Source: Adineta steineri
Taxonomy: Eukaryota; Rotifera; Eurotatoria; Adinetida; Adinetidae
Assembly: GCA_905250115.1 (NCBI GenBank)
Contig: CAJNOI010000033.1
Coordinates: forward strand, 274,206-338,205
Reading direction: 5' to 3'
Length of the DNA stretch: 64,000 nucleotides
Shown here in pieces: positions 37,859 through 49,983 of this stretch. A program made the translations under genes and the position numbers. The notes beneath the pieces are model-generated. The model was not told the origin of the DNA and did no database searches. It saw only the letters and a program-made list of their open reading frames with translations. Within the stretch, counting starts at the first letter, position 1. Each line of letters begins with the position of its first letter.

Positions 37859-39903
37859 ATGTTTTGGATATTCTTTGTTTTACTGATAGTTTCTACTGGT
37901 GATTGTATTCTTATTGGTAAAATAGATAATAATATATTAATTGGTAATATATCTAAATCATTATGGAATATAACTCAAAACCAATGTATATGTGAGATGA
38001 TAGATTCAAATGGAATCATATCGACATTAAATTATTTTTCAACAAATCAAACTTGTCAATTATTTTATACAAATTTTACTTCGATTTTAATTGAATTTAG
38101 TCTCAATTCTTCTTTGATATTTATGAATCAATCAGCAATATTCATAGCACAAAGTAAATATACTAATATAAATATTGCAAACATATCATAGTTTTGCTAT
38201 CGAACGAGCTAAACATATTTGAAAAAATTTAATAAGATTTTTGTGTCCGGTGAAAATTCCACCTTTTCTAGTTTAGCAAGTTAGAGGTTAGACAAAATGT
38301 TAATATTATACGAATTCGCATATTCCAATGCATCGCGTCAACCTCATCTTCAGATTCTATTACAGCTAAAGCTATAAATAAGTATTATAGAAGCCGTCTT
38401 GTCAATCCATTGTAACTTACGTAAAATTTATCATAATGCATCCATAGTCAACTACACTATCAGTAGAACGTAGCATGCAAGGTTTTAGGCGAAACCTTAT
38501 CCAATTGTTCTGTCCTCTTTTTGATCTCGTTTTTTCAATATAGATCAGATCACGTCAGCAACAACATCAGCAGCAACAACAACAACAGGTAAGTTATTTA
38601 AAAAGTCTAAAGTTATTGGAAAAAGATGTATGTTGTTGATATAATGTACAAGCTACGCTAATGTAAGATACATAATTTGGTAAAGCCATTTGTAATTTAT
38701 GCTCATTACATCATGTATACCGTTTCTCGACAAGTTGATCATGAAAATATAATCAAAGTATCTCACTTATGATGTCCGAACTGGTCTATAAGTATTGGAT
38801 AATAAAATAGTTGTTTTTTTTCTTTCTTTTTATAGTATGTACTCAGCCATCGTGGTCACAAACTGCGACTACTATATTTGGCAGTCAAGCAGGTACATCT
38901 GGCTCTAACTTTACACTTCTTTCTGCTCCAATTGGAATGTACTATGACGGTCTTAACAATATGTTAACCGTTGCGGATTATGGAAATCATCGTATTCTAC
39001 GCTTTCCTATTACTAATCCACCTTCAGTTGCAACAGTAATTGCTGGAGGTGATGGTGCTGGCTGCAACATAAGTCAATTTCGTTCTGTTGATGGAATAGG
39101 TGTTGATAATTCTGGCCGATTTTATGTAGCAGATTACGATTGCGGTCAAGTCGTTCGATTTCCATCAAATTCAAATTCGACGACATCTGGAACACTTCTC
39201 GGTTCTATAGCTCAAGCAGCATTAATATCCGTCAATCAACTGACTGGTGATATCTACGTAGTTAGCCATACTGATAATGCGGTATACAAGTTTGTTGAAG
39301 GCAGTGGGTCACCAGTGGTTGCAGCAGGTATATAATGTTCTTTCAAAGAGGTCTTTCGTTTAATATTGGTTTTATTCTCATATATAGGTGGCAATGGTAA
39401 TGGAAATGCCTCAAATCAGCTTAACGGTCCAAATGGTGTCTACTATGATTATTTATATACAAATGCTTTGTACGTTACTGAGATTGGTAATAGTCGTGTA
39501 ATGAAATACCCATCAGGTTCAACAAATGCAACTTATGGAACAGTTGTTGCTGGAGGTAATGGAGCTGGAAGTGGAGCGAATCAGTTGAATAATCCAAGAT
39601 CTATAGTGGTCGATAGCACAAGAACTCTTTATATTTCTGATGCAAGTAAGAGCATTTTTGAGAAAAGAAAATATTTCACAGATTAAAAAACTCGTTTAAC
39701 TTTTTTCGTATTTAGGTCACAATCGAATACAACGTTGGCTGAAAAATGCGACGAGTGGCACTACAGTTGTTGGTGGTACATCAGGAACAGCATCAAATCA
39801 ACTCAATTTTCCTGAAACAGTCCTCTTTGATAAATATGGTAACTTATTGGTATCTGACAGAAGAAATAATCGAATACAAATGTTTAATCTAACAACATGC
39901 TAG
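37859..39903 (+). CDS. Secreted PAN-like-NHL protein, copy C (divergent N-terminus)
   Basis: Five exons (37859-38153, 38544-38588, 38836-39327, 39388-39645, 39716-39903) give 425 aa. Exon 1 has a signal peptide (MFWIFFVLLIVSTGDC) but its mature part (NQCICEMIDSNGI, NQTCQLFYTNF) is barely related to the PAN modules of copies A, B and D. It keeps the spacing of Cys residues and several Asn glycosylation sites. The 45-nt Thr/Ala linker and the six NHL repeats are closely related to the other copies. Introns 3 and 4 of the family are nearly identical to those of copy D. The phase-1 junctions on both sides of exons 1 and 2 allow exon exchange. Confidence 0.82.
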
Positions 39904-41861
39904 TGTATAATGACTTACGACTGATTATTATCGCTGACAGAGTAAAACTTAAAAAGGCCCGTTAATGTGTCGACTTTTTCTTTATTTCTCATTAGTGTTC
40001 GACCTTAAAACATGTCTCTTTCTTATATATTATCTTCACTTATATATCGTAATTTGTTTTTGTGTTTGTTTTCTCATATTTATACTCTGCATATACATAA
40101 TCATATATGAATATTTACATGCGGTCGTTTCTCTTTTTCTGTATTTTTTTATGCTTGATGTCATTGTGATTGTATGTGCATACTTGTATATTTCAAATAA
40201 AGATAAAAATGATTACTCAAGAAATCTTCTAATAGTTGACTGTGAGTTCAATCCATGGAATTAAAGGGATATGAACTATGCAATTATGGGTGTGTAGGTG
40301 AGCAGGAAAAGACACGCGTACACCCACACACAAGATGGTACAGGTGGAGATAAATGGGGGTATTGACAAGAGTATCTTCATCACTCTTTCACTACACTCA
40401 GATTTACATCCACTTCATTCACAGCTCATGTCGACACTCGCACTCACGCTGATGCTCGCATCCACACCCTCAAAATTTGATTTTTCTGTGTACTTTTGTG
40501 TTCATTCTATTTGATTTTTCTTGTGTATCTCGATATTTAAGTCATCTTAATACTAACTAATTTAGTTTTTTGTATTATTTATAGTTTTCGAACTGTTTCT
40601 TTTTCGTCGGATTGTGTTTTTTGTGCATTACATATCTTGAACGTGAAATAAAATAAGCAGAGAGACGTCATTATGAAAGTTATAGAAAATGTTCCCATTA
40701 CTAAATACAATGCGAATTTCTGGAAGTGCTCATATCTGTTTACTTTCACTATTGTAATTAGAAAACCGCATTTATTATTTCTACTTTTTTGAATATCGTA
40801 TTTTAAGAAAATAGAAATGCATGCAAGACTACTTATGGGCACCCCAACAGTATCGTTTTTCATTCTTTATAACTTGTTTTTAAGTTGACAGTGTAGTTTG
40901 ATGGCTTTTCTAATGTAATCACGGAGATGCGATATTCTTCTCTCCGACAGTAAACGTTTGTTTGCATAATTACTTATTTAGATGTACTTTTTTGTGAATC
41001 AGCAAAGTTTGTATTATTGTGATTAGATCCGACAAATGTTTACTGGAGAAAAATCAAAAAGAATTTCCAACTAATTTTTTTCTTCGTTTGTATACAAAAT
41101 ACATAATGCATTATATCGATACACAAATGAAAGAAGATGAAAGAAAAATAAGGTAGATGTTTAATCGATCAATATTTTCCATCAAGAAAAAAAAGTTTTG
41201 AGCGTGTTGTTATGATAAAGAATTATTTTAGGATATTGAAAAAACTGTTTGTTTTGTTCTAAATTAACACTATTCCGCATAGACATTAATCGTAATTATT
41301 TGAACCATTGTTCACATTGATAAGGAAAAATGTGATTATCTATTGAATTACAAGTCATAATATTCTCCTATCAAGCAAAAGCGCAAGAATAGAAACGATA
41401 AGACAGAAAAACAAATGAGAGATTTTCGAAATGTTATTATACTGTATGCTGTTTACACTAGAAAAATCCAACTGTAGTGTGTTTCAGTTAAAAAAACAGT
41501 AAAGTTTGTTTTAGCTCTCTTGTCTAATCAACCAGCTCATCTGATCATTCTTCATGTTTTTCATCTTTATTCATTTTCTATATAACTCAAATGATCTATT
41601 TATGAATATTTTTGTCCTGAAATAACGTTTAAACACAGAAAGATCATCTTGCCGAATGGATAAGTTGTTTTCAAAATTAAAAAACGTCAGGATTAGTTTT
41701 GGAATAGGTTGATCAAGTGAACTGAGAAAAGAAAATACGCTACGCCTCGAAAAGAGAAAAAGAAAGAAAGAAACAAAATAAAATAGAATTTATTGTTCCA
41801 CAATTACTTTCTCTTGTAATATGAGTTAAATTCATTTCATCAACTTACAGTCGAGTTGGTG
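39904..41861. other. Intergenic between NHL copies C and D
   Basis: Begins with the family 3' flank, which is also found after copies A, B and D, including its TGTGGG-like patch at 40286-40475. It ends with the 5' flank shared with copy A (GAGTTAAATTCATTT before the acceptor and ATG). Frames at 39965-40264 and 40579-40863 are hydrophobic, low in complexity and not supported. Confidence 0.55.
40286..40475. repeat. G/T-rich and C/A-rich patch after NHL copy C
   Basis: TGGGTGTGTAGGTGAGC and later TACACCCACACACAAG form one arm pair. GGTGGAGATAAATGGGGG is then matched by a long CA-rich stretch ending ATCCACACCCTC. It sits at the same distance from the stop codon as the patch after copy D. Confidence 0.55.
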
Positions 41862-43529
41862 ATGGCTTCAAGAAGAGTTCATTTATGGCTTTCATTCATG
41901 ATTATTACACAATCAACCGGAGATGGATATACGATCAATGGAAATGTCTTTAATGGTTGATTCCAAGTTTCAATGTGCGAATACAACTTGTTTACCTTTT
42001 ATTAACATTATTACGACAGACATCAGGAGTTGTCAATTAGCCTGTTTAGGTAAAAGTCAATGTAGAGCAGTTACTTTTCATCGATCAACTTCTAATTGTG
42101 AATTATTTGCCGATATATTGAATCAAAATGGAACTATGTTGCTTGATGTGGATGCCACCAGCATGAATGTTATTAGTGGAACACGATTTCCATCGGGTCA
42201 GTATGAATGTAACAGATGTAGAAGAAAATATATCTGTAAGAGAGAAAAAGTTATTTTCTTCTTGAAACTAATTTCAAGTTTTATCGAGAACTAACACAAC
42301 TTGATAGAGATATGGAACACATCTATGTGTAAATTAGGGATCATGTCATATTTTAGAACTATTTCTACTCACTTTCCAGTATTACATATCTAACTAGTCT
42401 ATAAGTGTTGGATAGTAAAATAGTTGTTTTTTTCTCTTTCTTTTTATAGTATGTACTCTGTCTTCTCGATCATCCTGGTCACAAAATGCTACTACCATAT
42501 TTGGCAGCCAAGCTGGCGGCACATATGGCTCTACCCTTTCACTTCTTGATATTCCAATCGGAATGTATTATGATCAAGCTAATAATCGATTAATCGTTGC
42601 GGATTTTGGAAATCAACGTATTCTGCAATTTTCTATCAACAATCCGCCTTCAGTTGCAACAGTAATTGCTGAAAGTAATGGTCAAGGTTGCAACATGAAT
42701 CAGTTTAATGGTCCTGTTGGAGTAGTTCTTGATAGTTCTGGTCAATTGTATGTGGCAGATTACGTTTGCAATCAAGTCGTTAGATTTCCATCAGGTTCAA
42801 ATTCGGCGACAACTGCAACACTTCTCGGTTCTGTAGCTCAAGCAGCATTACTATCTCTAGATCAATTGACTAATGATATCTATGTAGCTGGCTCTAATGA
42901 TAATGCGGTATACAACTTTGTTGGAGGTAGTGGATCACCAGTGGTTGCAGCAGGTATATAATGTTCTCTTAAAGAAATCTTTCGTTTAATACTGATTTTA
43001 TTCTCATATATAGGTGGTAATGGTAATGGAAATGCTTTAAATCAGCTGTCAGGTCCAAATGGTGTTTACTATGATTATCTATATACAGATTCTTTATATG
43101 TTACTGATAGTGGCAATAATCGTGTAATAAACTTCCCATCCGGTTCAACGATTGCAACTTATGGAACAGTTGTTGCTGGAGGTAATGGAGCTGGAAGTGG
43201 AGCGAATCAGTTGAATAATCCAAGATCTATAGTGGTCGATAGCACAAGAACTCTTTATATTTCTGATGCAAGTAAGAGCATTTTTGAGAAAAGAAAATAT
43301 TTCACAGATTAAAAAACTCGTTTAACTTTTTTCGTATTTAGGTAACAATCGAATACAACGTTGGCTGTCAAATGCGACGAGTGGCACTACAGTCGTTGGT
43401 GGTACAACAGGAACAGCATCAAATCAACTTAATTGGCCTGAACAAATCCTCTTTGATAAATATGGTAACTTATTGGTTGTCGATAGGGGAAATAATCGAA
43501 TACAAATGTTTAATCTAACAACATGTTAG
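41862..43529 (+). pseudogene. PAN-NHL copy D, frameshifted and linker-less
   Basis: Exons 41862-42196, 42450-42953, 43014-43271 and 43342-43529 correspond to exons 1 and 3-5 of the other copies. Exon 1 is 335 nt against 334 nt in copies A and B: one extra base near 41924, at the end of the signal peptide, puts the PAN and NHL frame out of register with the family ATG. A downstream ATG (41923) would keep the PAN frame open but without a signal peptide. The rest is intact, with PAN motifs (FQCANTTCLPFI, CQLACLGKSQCRAVTF) and all six NHL repeats. The Thr linker exon is absent: the intron between PAN and NHL is only 253 bp and contains no Thr tract. Either a recent pseudogene, a cytosolic form, or a one-base assembly error. 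Confidence 0.65.
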
Positions 43530-45059
43530 TGTCTAATGACTTACTGCTGATTATTATCGTTAATCGTAAAACTTTAAAAAAGGCGGTTAATGTGTTGACT
43601 TTTTCTTCATTTCTCATCAGTGTTCAACCTTGTATAACATGTCTCTTTCTTATATGATATCTTCGCTTGTATATCTTCATCTTTTTGTGTTTAGTTAGTC
43701 ATATTATACTCTGTATATACATAATCATATATGAATATTTACATGCGGTCGTTTCTCTTTTGCTATTTTCTCGTTGGGCTTGATGTAATTGTGATTGTAT
43801 GTGCATGCTTATACATTTCAAATAAAGATAAAAATGATTACCCAAGAAATCGTCTAATAATTGACTGTGAGTTCAATCCATGGAATTAAAGGGATATGAA
43901 CTATGCAATTATGGGTGTGGGTGTGAATCTTAGTCTGGGTCTGGGTGTGTGGGTGAAGAGGAAAAGACACACGGACACCCACACCAGCATTAAAATTATA
44001 TCAAAAATCATCATCTACATTCTTATCTCACTCTCAAGAGGTTGACAAAAAATTCAATTATCACACGTTACATTTGTCGAATAACGAATATTTGACATTT
44101 TTCAATTTAGAAACAGATTTAAAAAATTAATTAATTTCAAATAATCCTCTTGAACATTGTTTATGCTCTCATAAGTTTTGAAAGTTTTAACTTTATCGAA
44201 TTGACCGTGCAGAAGATTCGAGGATAACATGATAAAAGATTGATTTGTTACTGAATCTTCATTTTTATTCTGCTATTGAACAAAATCCAATTTTTTTAGA
44301 CGTGTTTTGTTCTTCTTCATCAATATTCTGGCATGAATTAAAATTTCAATCATTAGAATTGATTTGTTTAAATGTATAGTACTACTGGTGTGTCATATAT
44401 CCTACTTAAGCGAAAATTGTCCAAAAAAGACATAATTTTCAATAGAAATTGTGACGATAGAGATATATGTAGAATGATTCTAGTTTTTGATATAATCAAT
44501 TCATATTGTTGTACTTTGTAATTATATAAATGTTATAAAAGATTCTAAAAAAACAATCAGATGATAAAGATCTTTTAATTTGACTATATTCTATTGTCAA
44601 AATAGGAGAGATTAATTTAGTTTTCTTAACACGATAAACCACATTTAAATCTCTTAAAATGGATATGATCTAGTATAATATATAAATAACCGAATTGTAT
44701 TAAAAAAACGAATAGAATAAAACAAAATTTTAAAAAGTGAGCCATAGAAACGTTGTAATTATGTTTGAAAAACAAACTTCGTCTTGTTTTGTTTTGGTTA
44801 TTACGATTGTTAAAAAGAAAAAGAAAGAACGAAATAATCACAATACATACGCATTAGTTTATTCTCAGAACAATCGAACAACATCTACAAAACTTCAAGG
44901 TCACAATTGAAATTCTAGAATATTTCATTTACGTCAGTTTATATGAGAAATGATATAAAAGCATCATTCAACTTTATATTTAACTCTCATTTACTTTACA
45001 ATATTAACTATATATTTTTTTCTATTTATCAAGATCAGACAAAAAATTGACGAACATAT
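43530..45059. other. Intergenic before the TIR-ART gene
   Basis: Starts with the NHL-family 3' flank and a TGTGGG patch (43915-43985). The rest is unique AT-rich sequence without a supported gene and includes the promoter of the gene at 45060. Confidence 0.55.
43915..43985. repeat. TGTGGG-type foldback patch after NHL copy D
   Basis: GGGTGTGGGTGTGAATC and GGTCTGGGTGTGTGGGTG are followed by ACACGGACACCCACACC, an inverted pair with several perfect GGGTGT units. It is the patch closest to the bdelloid telomere hexamer. Confidence 0.65.
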
Positions 45060-48000
45060 ATGGAAACTATCAAAAAACAACTGATCGATATTTTACCATA
45101 TGCATCCACAAATGATGGTGTGAAGAAATTATTCAATGATAATCTTCAATTATCAATTAACGTCGTCAATGAGTGTCTGACATTGGATGATAAATATTTA
45201 GCCGAAATATTTGGCAAAGATAAATATAACACAGGTTTCATGATGATTACAAAATTATCATTACATTTATTATCAAATATTAAAAATTTAAAAGTTTTAG
45301 AATGTGATCATTTATATAGGATTGGATTATTAACCATCAAAATTATGCATAATGAATACATTTACAAATCTATGGAAAACTTTTATGATGTCTTTTTTCG
45401 ATATAGATTTCAGTCAAATAATATAACCGAATGTCTTTTAGAACATATTCAGAACATCACAGATTCATCATTAATTCGAATTATTTGTTCATGGTTAGAT
45501 ATTGTAGTTCATTATCAACGTGTCATCAGAAAAGGGAGCGTTGATTTGGAATATAGTTATTTTGATCCAAGAAAAATCATATCAGAATGTATTATTAAAC
45601 AAATATATAATTTACCAAGTAATTTGAGATTACGTGGATCATTCTTATTTTATTTAACATTTATACCATATCCTCATATAAATGATGATGAAAAACTTGC
45701 ATCAATATGTCGTCAACATATTCTTTCACAAATGAAAGATTTAAATGAATGGACATCAGACACAGTACATTGTGTTATGGGAAATATCTGTCTGATTACA
45801 AAACATTACGCTAAACAGTTTAAAGATGATATAGAATATTCTCAATCGTTATTACGTATTGTTACTCATACAAAATTTCATCAATCATTAGTTTCAACAT
45901 GGACAAATGATAAGACAATTTTAATTCATACAATTATAGAATATTTTTATGAAAATATTGATAATAATGAAAAAATGAAAGTTATACTTATTAGTGGTAT
46001 TGATCAACTTCAAAAATTATATGAAAATATTAAGTGTGAATCTACAAAAATGAAGCTCTGTTATTTAATTCTTGTATCAACAAATGAAGAAAGTAAAGTT
46101 TCTGATACAATTTTATTGGCATGTTTCCAGTACATTAACAATCTATACATAATAACACAGAACCAAGACACCAAACCCAGAGAACAGTATGATTTTTTAC
46201 CAGTATTAAAGAAAGCATGTCGTTATGATTCAATCAAAGATGCCATCATTAGATTAAACAAGATTAATGAATTAGTTGATTTAATTCGACATCATTCTGA
46301 TGTTGTGTGTGACATACTTGCTCTTCTATCGACAAAATCTGATGCTCAAAAAATATTACAAACAAATCATACGTTTTTTTGTTATATGGCGTCCAGAAAT
46401 TGGAACGTAAAAAATAGACGCTCTTTACAAATTTTGCGACAAAACATCAATTTTCCGGATTATCAGCGACTCTTGACATACGAATGTATAAACGCGTCAC
46501 CATCTCGAATCGTTGAGATGTCCTACGAACGCCACCGAAGCCCTTTATTGTGTCTTTCCATGAAGGATCAAGTTGCACTAAGCTGTAGTAATACTGAGCT
46601 TGCTAAGCGTATCAAAACTCATTTACAAGAATCTTATCATAATATATTAATTTTAAATGAATGCAATGATGATATGGAAAAAGAAAAGCTTATCTTATCA
46701 TGTGAATTTATGATTGTTTGTTTAACTAACGATTACCACGAATTTCAATCAGAATTAGTTCTTGTTTATAAAAATCAAATAACGATTGTACCGATTGTCT
46801 TTGAAGATGAAACAAAATATTGCCCAGAAGAACCATTTTTGAAATTTTTCCTTGAAAAATATTCATCATTATTGATTCGCGCAAATATCAATGAACTAAG
46901 CAATTCATTAGCACATCAAATAGAATCTGCTCGGCAGATACACGTGCAACTGTTCCCCTCTTCTTTCAATACCATCAACAACTTAAACGAGCTGATTGCA
47001 GATTTAGTTGTAAGTATTGTTTTACATAAACCAAAAAATATCTACACTCTCCACTTTTGGTTTTAGAAATGTACTGATACGGCTAAAGATTTATATAAAG
47101 CATGTAAAGAAAATGAAATTTCCAAAATGAAAGAATATCTTCAAAACATCGATATTAGGATTTTAAATGAACGCATATCAAATGGAAGTACATCATTGCA
47201 TATAGCATCTTACAATGGTCATAATGAAATTGTTCGATTACTTCTTAAAGCAGGTGCATCACGAACTATACGAAATTGGCCATATGAATTAACACCTTAT
47301 GAAGAAGCGCGAACACAAAGTACGAAGGATTTATTTCGAATAAAATTAGATCAAGACAAATCGGATCATTTTATCAATAATGATGTTTACATTGAATGGA
47401 TGACTACTTCTCGAAACCCTGGTCAAAAACGAACTTATCTTCGAGAAAAATTGAATCAATTAAAAACATATAAAAATAATAATGTTGGTGATATTTATAG
47501 AGAACTGGTAGAACGTATGTATGCTTATATTGATACGTTATCTCTTACAAATAACATGAAACAAATCGCACAACAATATTTCGTAGAAATGCGAGAAACA
47601 CTCGATCCAGTTTATATTATCAAAGCATATACAAGTGGAACTGGTTTTCATAAATACTATAATGAATTTATCGCTCAACATGCTATTGATTTCTTCGATC
47701 CATTTAGTATAGATATTCATATTGATTATAGTATAGTCAAATATCTAACGACAAGTATTGCTATAATTATGTATAGCGAAAGCTTTTATAAATATCGATA
47801 TTGTGGACAAACATACCGTGGAATGACAATAACTGAAAAAGATTTATATAAATATGTTGTCAATTCAAAAATAATGAATAAATCATTCTTATCAACATCA
47901 AAGTCAAAAGAAACTGCTGAAGTATTCAGTGGTTGTGTACAAGAACAATTGCCAATACAAACACTTAATGAACAAGCAACTGATATTGCCGCATTCTGTA

Positions 48001-48179
48001 CTTATATTATCAAGAATTCCGAAACAGCGTTAGATCTTGAAAAAATATCAGAATTTGGAGAAGCTGAAAGTGAAGTTTTAATTTTACCATTTTCAATATT
48101 TGAAGTTAAAAGTGTTCAACGATTATCAACAAATAAAGTTCACATCGAATTAGAAGAAGTTTCTGATGAATTTTCTTGA
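45060..48179 (+). CDS. Helical-TIR-ankyrin-ADP-ribosyltransferase fusion protein
   Basis: Two exons (45060-47009, 47067-48179) give 1020 aa. Residues 1-480 are all-helical and resemble armadillo/HEAT-like repeats. Residues about 487-615 look like a degenerate TIR domain (ELAKRIKTHLQES, CEFMIVCLTNDYHEFQSEL, ITIVPIVFEDE), with Glu565 at the position of the NADase glutamate. Residues about 655-725 hold ankyrin repeat(s) (STSLHIASYNGHNEIVRLLL). Residues about 790-1010 are an R-S-E class mono-ADP-ribosyltransferase domain: YRG with Arg901, FLSTSKS at 925-931, and ESE at 984-986 with Glu986 as likely catalytic residue. No signal peptide is seen, so it is probably intracellular. ART and TIR domains both consume NAD+. 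The ART call is strong; the TIR call is weaker; the helical region is unassigned. Confidence 0.8.
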
Positions 48180-48261
48180 CACTTATAATTAAATATATCT
48201 CAGTAGTTTAACATTTTAATAAAAGAAACATTTTTTTTATAACGAAAGTAAAAATGATGAT

Positions 48262-48322
48262 CGATAGGTGTGGATCTAAGTATTCACTAAATCAAAATTC
48301 ATACCGACACCCACACCCTCAT
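48262..48322. repeat. G/T-rich foldback patch after the TIR-ART gene
   Basis: GATAGGTGTGGATCTAAG pairs imperfectly with ACCGACACCCACACCCTC about 25 bases downstream. Same type as the patches after the NHL genes. Confidence 0.55.
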
Positions 48323-48352
48323 GTGAAATATTATTTCGTACGATATAAACAA

Positions 48353-49053
48353 TCATTCTTTTAACTTTCGATGGCAACATATCTTTCGTTCTTCAATTGT
48401 TGGTCGAGTCCAATCATTACCAAATATACACTTCAATGCTCGACTACAACATGAACTATCAACAATACATCTCTCTGTTCGATTGAATTGCATTGGTAAA
48501 TCAATACCAACAAGACGATTTAGTAAACTATTAGTGAAATGATTACAATTATGTTGAAGTAAATCATCTATCAAATTATAATTCATCATTTATACATCTA
48601 ATAATAAAATATTCTTACAATTTTTTCGACTAAATTCATCATACATATCAAATAAAATCTTTGTTTCAATTTCATCCTTTCTTATATCAGTCGTACCAAC
48701 TTGTTTCGATAGAATTAATCGACCAACATGTGAATGAGGTCGACATTTACAAATGCCATTACCATAATAATATTCAGTATCATATACTTGTATACTCTAT
48801 AGATATAACCTTCTAAATATGTATATACGAATTAGTAGTTTAAACTAACTGTATGATAAATACCAAGACGATAACAAGTACAATAAGTGAAAAGACAATG
48901 AATTGTTCGATATTCAGAAAGCAAATCATAAACATTTAAAAAAACAGGTTCTGAATGTTTATTTATTATATTATTTGCATGAAGAAATGAAGATAAAAAT
49001 ATTGATTGTTTTGATTTCAAATCAACCATTCTTCTGATAATGATAGTTGTCAT
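48353..49053 (-). CDS. DESI2: PPPDE-family deSUMOylating/deubiquitinating peptidase, DESI2-like
   Basis: Three minus-strand exons (49053-48850, 48796-48619, 48567-48353) give 198 aa, close to the 194 aa of human DESI2. The PPPDE fold starts PVFLNVYDLL. The catalytic His lies in RLGIYHT and the catalytic Cys in YDLLQHNCNHFTNSLLNRL. EYYYGNG and the C-terminal SCCSRALKCIFGNDW match the family. The second intron is only 51 nt. Splicing from AAAAATT|GTAAGA to TTTGATAG| is required, because the frame otherwise hits a stop just before the catalytic Cys. The short GICKCRPHSH segment replaces the GGHPYP loop. Last gene of a compact four-gene array; its ATG is 76 bp from the upstream stop. A tiny upstream frame (ATG GCG CAT, then two codons and stop) precedes it. 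Confidence 0.82.
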
Positions 49054-49129
49054 TAAATAGAATGCGCCATTTTTTTATCTTAATAATCTTCGATCATCTA
49101 TAGGACCTATATTTCATATGATAATGATT

Positions 49130-49929
49130 TTAAAGACACCATGTTGCTTGTTCTCGAATATGCTGATCTAAATGATAATGTTCGATCATATCACTTTCAT
49201 TCATTATCAAAGATAAAGATGAAAACCATTGATTGACAAACAATTCTATTTGTTGTTGATCAATCTTTTCATGAATAGGACATGAGAATGAATAAAGTAA
49301 AGTTTCATAATTTAAATCTTTTATCTTTACAGATAAACGAAAATTTTTTAATGTCATTACATCCATTAATGAAGTTGATAAATAAAAATAAATTAATGGA
49401 TATCCAAGTAGATAACCAAAAATAGTTGTATGATTTAATGATTGAATAAGATGAGACCATTCATCATTTGTTTCATTATCAAAATCGATTTGTTCATGTT
49501 GTCGGTTATTTATCCAAGAAAGATGATTACAAATCTATTTTATAGAATAGAATTTTGGCTTCAATCGACAAAGAAATTGAATACCTCATCTAACATTGGA
49601 TGACAATTTGTTGTAGTCATAGTATTTAGATCAATAATAAGAATTGATGTTGATGTATCATCAATTAGCTTTAATAATTGAGAACTATTCATAATAATCA
49701 GATCATTTATTGAATATTTCAGAATAATCGAACGAAATGGTAAATAACTCGATAGATTATTTAATAAATTTCTCATATCTTCAATTGAATATGGAAATAG
49801 ATCAAATAAATAAGCTGATTTAATATTTAAATTTAAACACAATAATTGTGCAAATAATTCTCGACAAAATCGATGATAACGTCGATGAATATATTTATGG
49901 AAAATCTTTTGTACATCATCAAATTTCAT
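49130..49929 (-). CDS. UPF0739 (C1orf74-like) protein
   Basis: Two minus-strand exons (49929-49585, 49534-49130) give 249 aa. Recognisable features are the FGYLLGYPLIYFY segment and the LLYSFSCPI block followed by an amphipathic helix (LFVNQWFSSLSL). These resemble the vertebrate UPF0739/C1orf74 family of about 270 aa, whose function is unknown. The N-terminal half is Leu-rich and helical (FCRELFAQLLCLNLNI) with no catalytic motif I can identify. The ATG is immediately preceded by a long pyrimidine tract and CAG (TTCTTCTTTCAG|ATG), only 54 bp from the TAF11 stop. That spacer also contains AATAAA. Family assignment is from memory of a few motifs. Confidence 0.55.
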
Positions 49930-49983
49930 CTGAAAGAAGAAAAAAAATTCGACAAAAAAAACAGAATTTATTATACAATTAAA

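Noticed and set aside
39965..40264. 99-codon hydrophobic frame after NHL copy C
   Set aside because: It lies in the family 3' flank that also follows the other NHL copies without an equivalent open frame; composition is low complexity.
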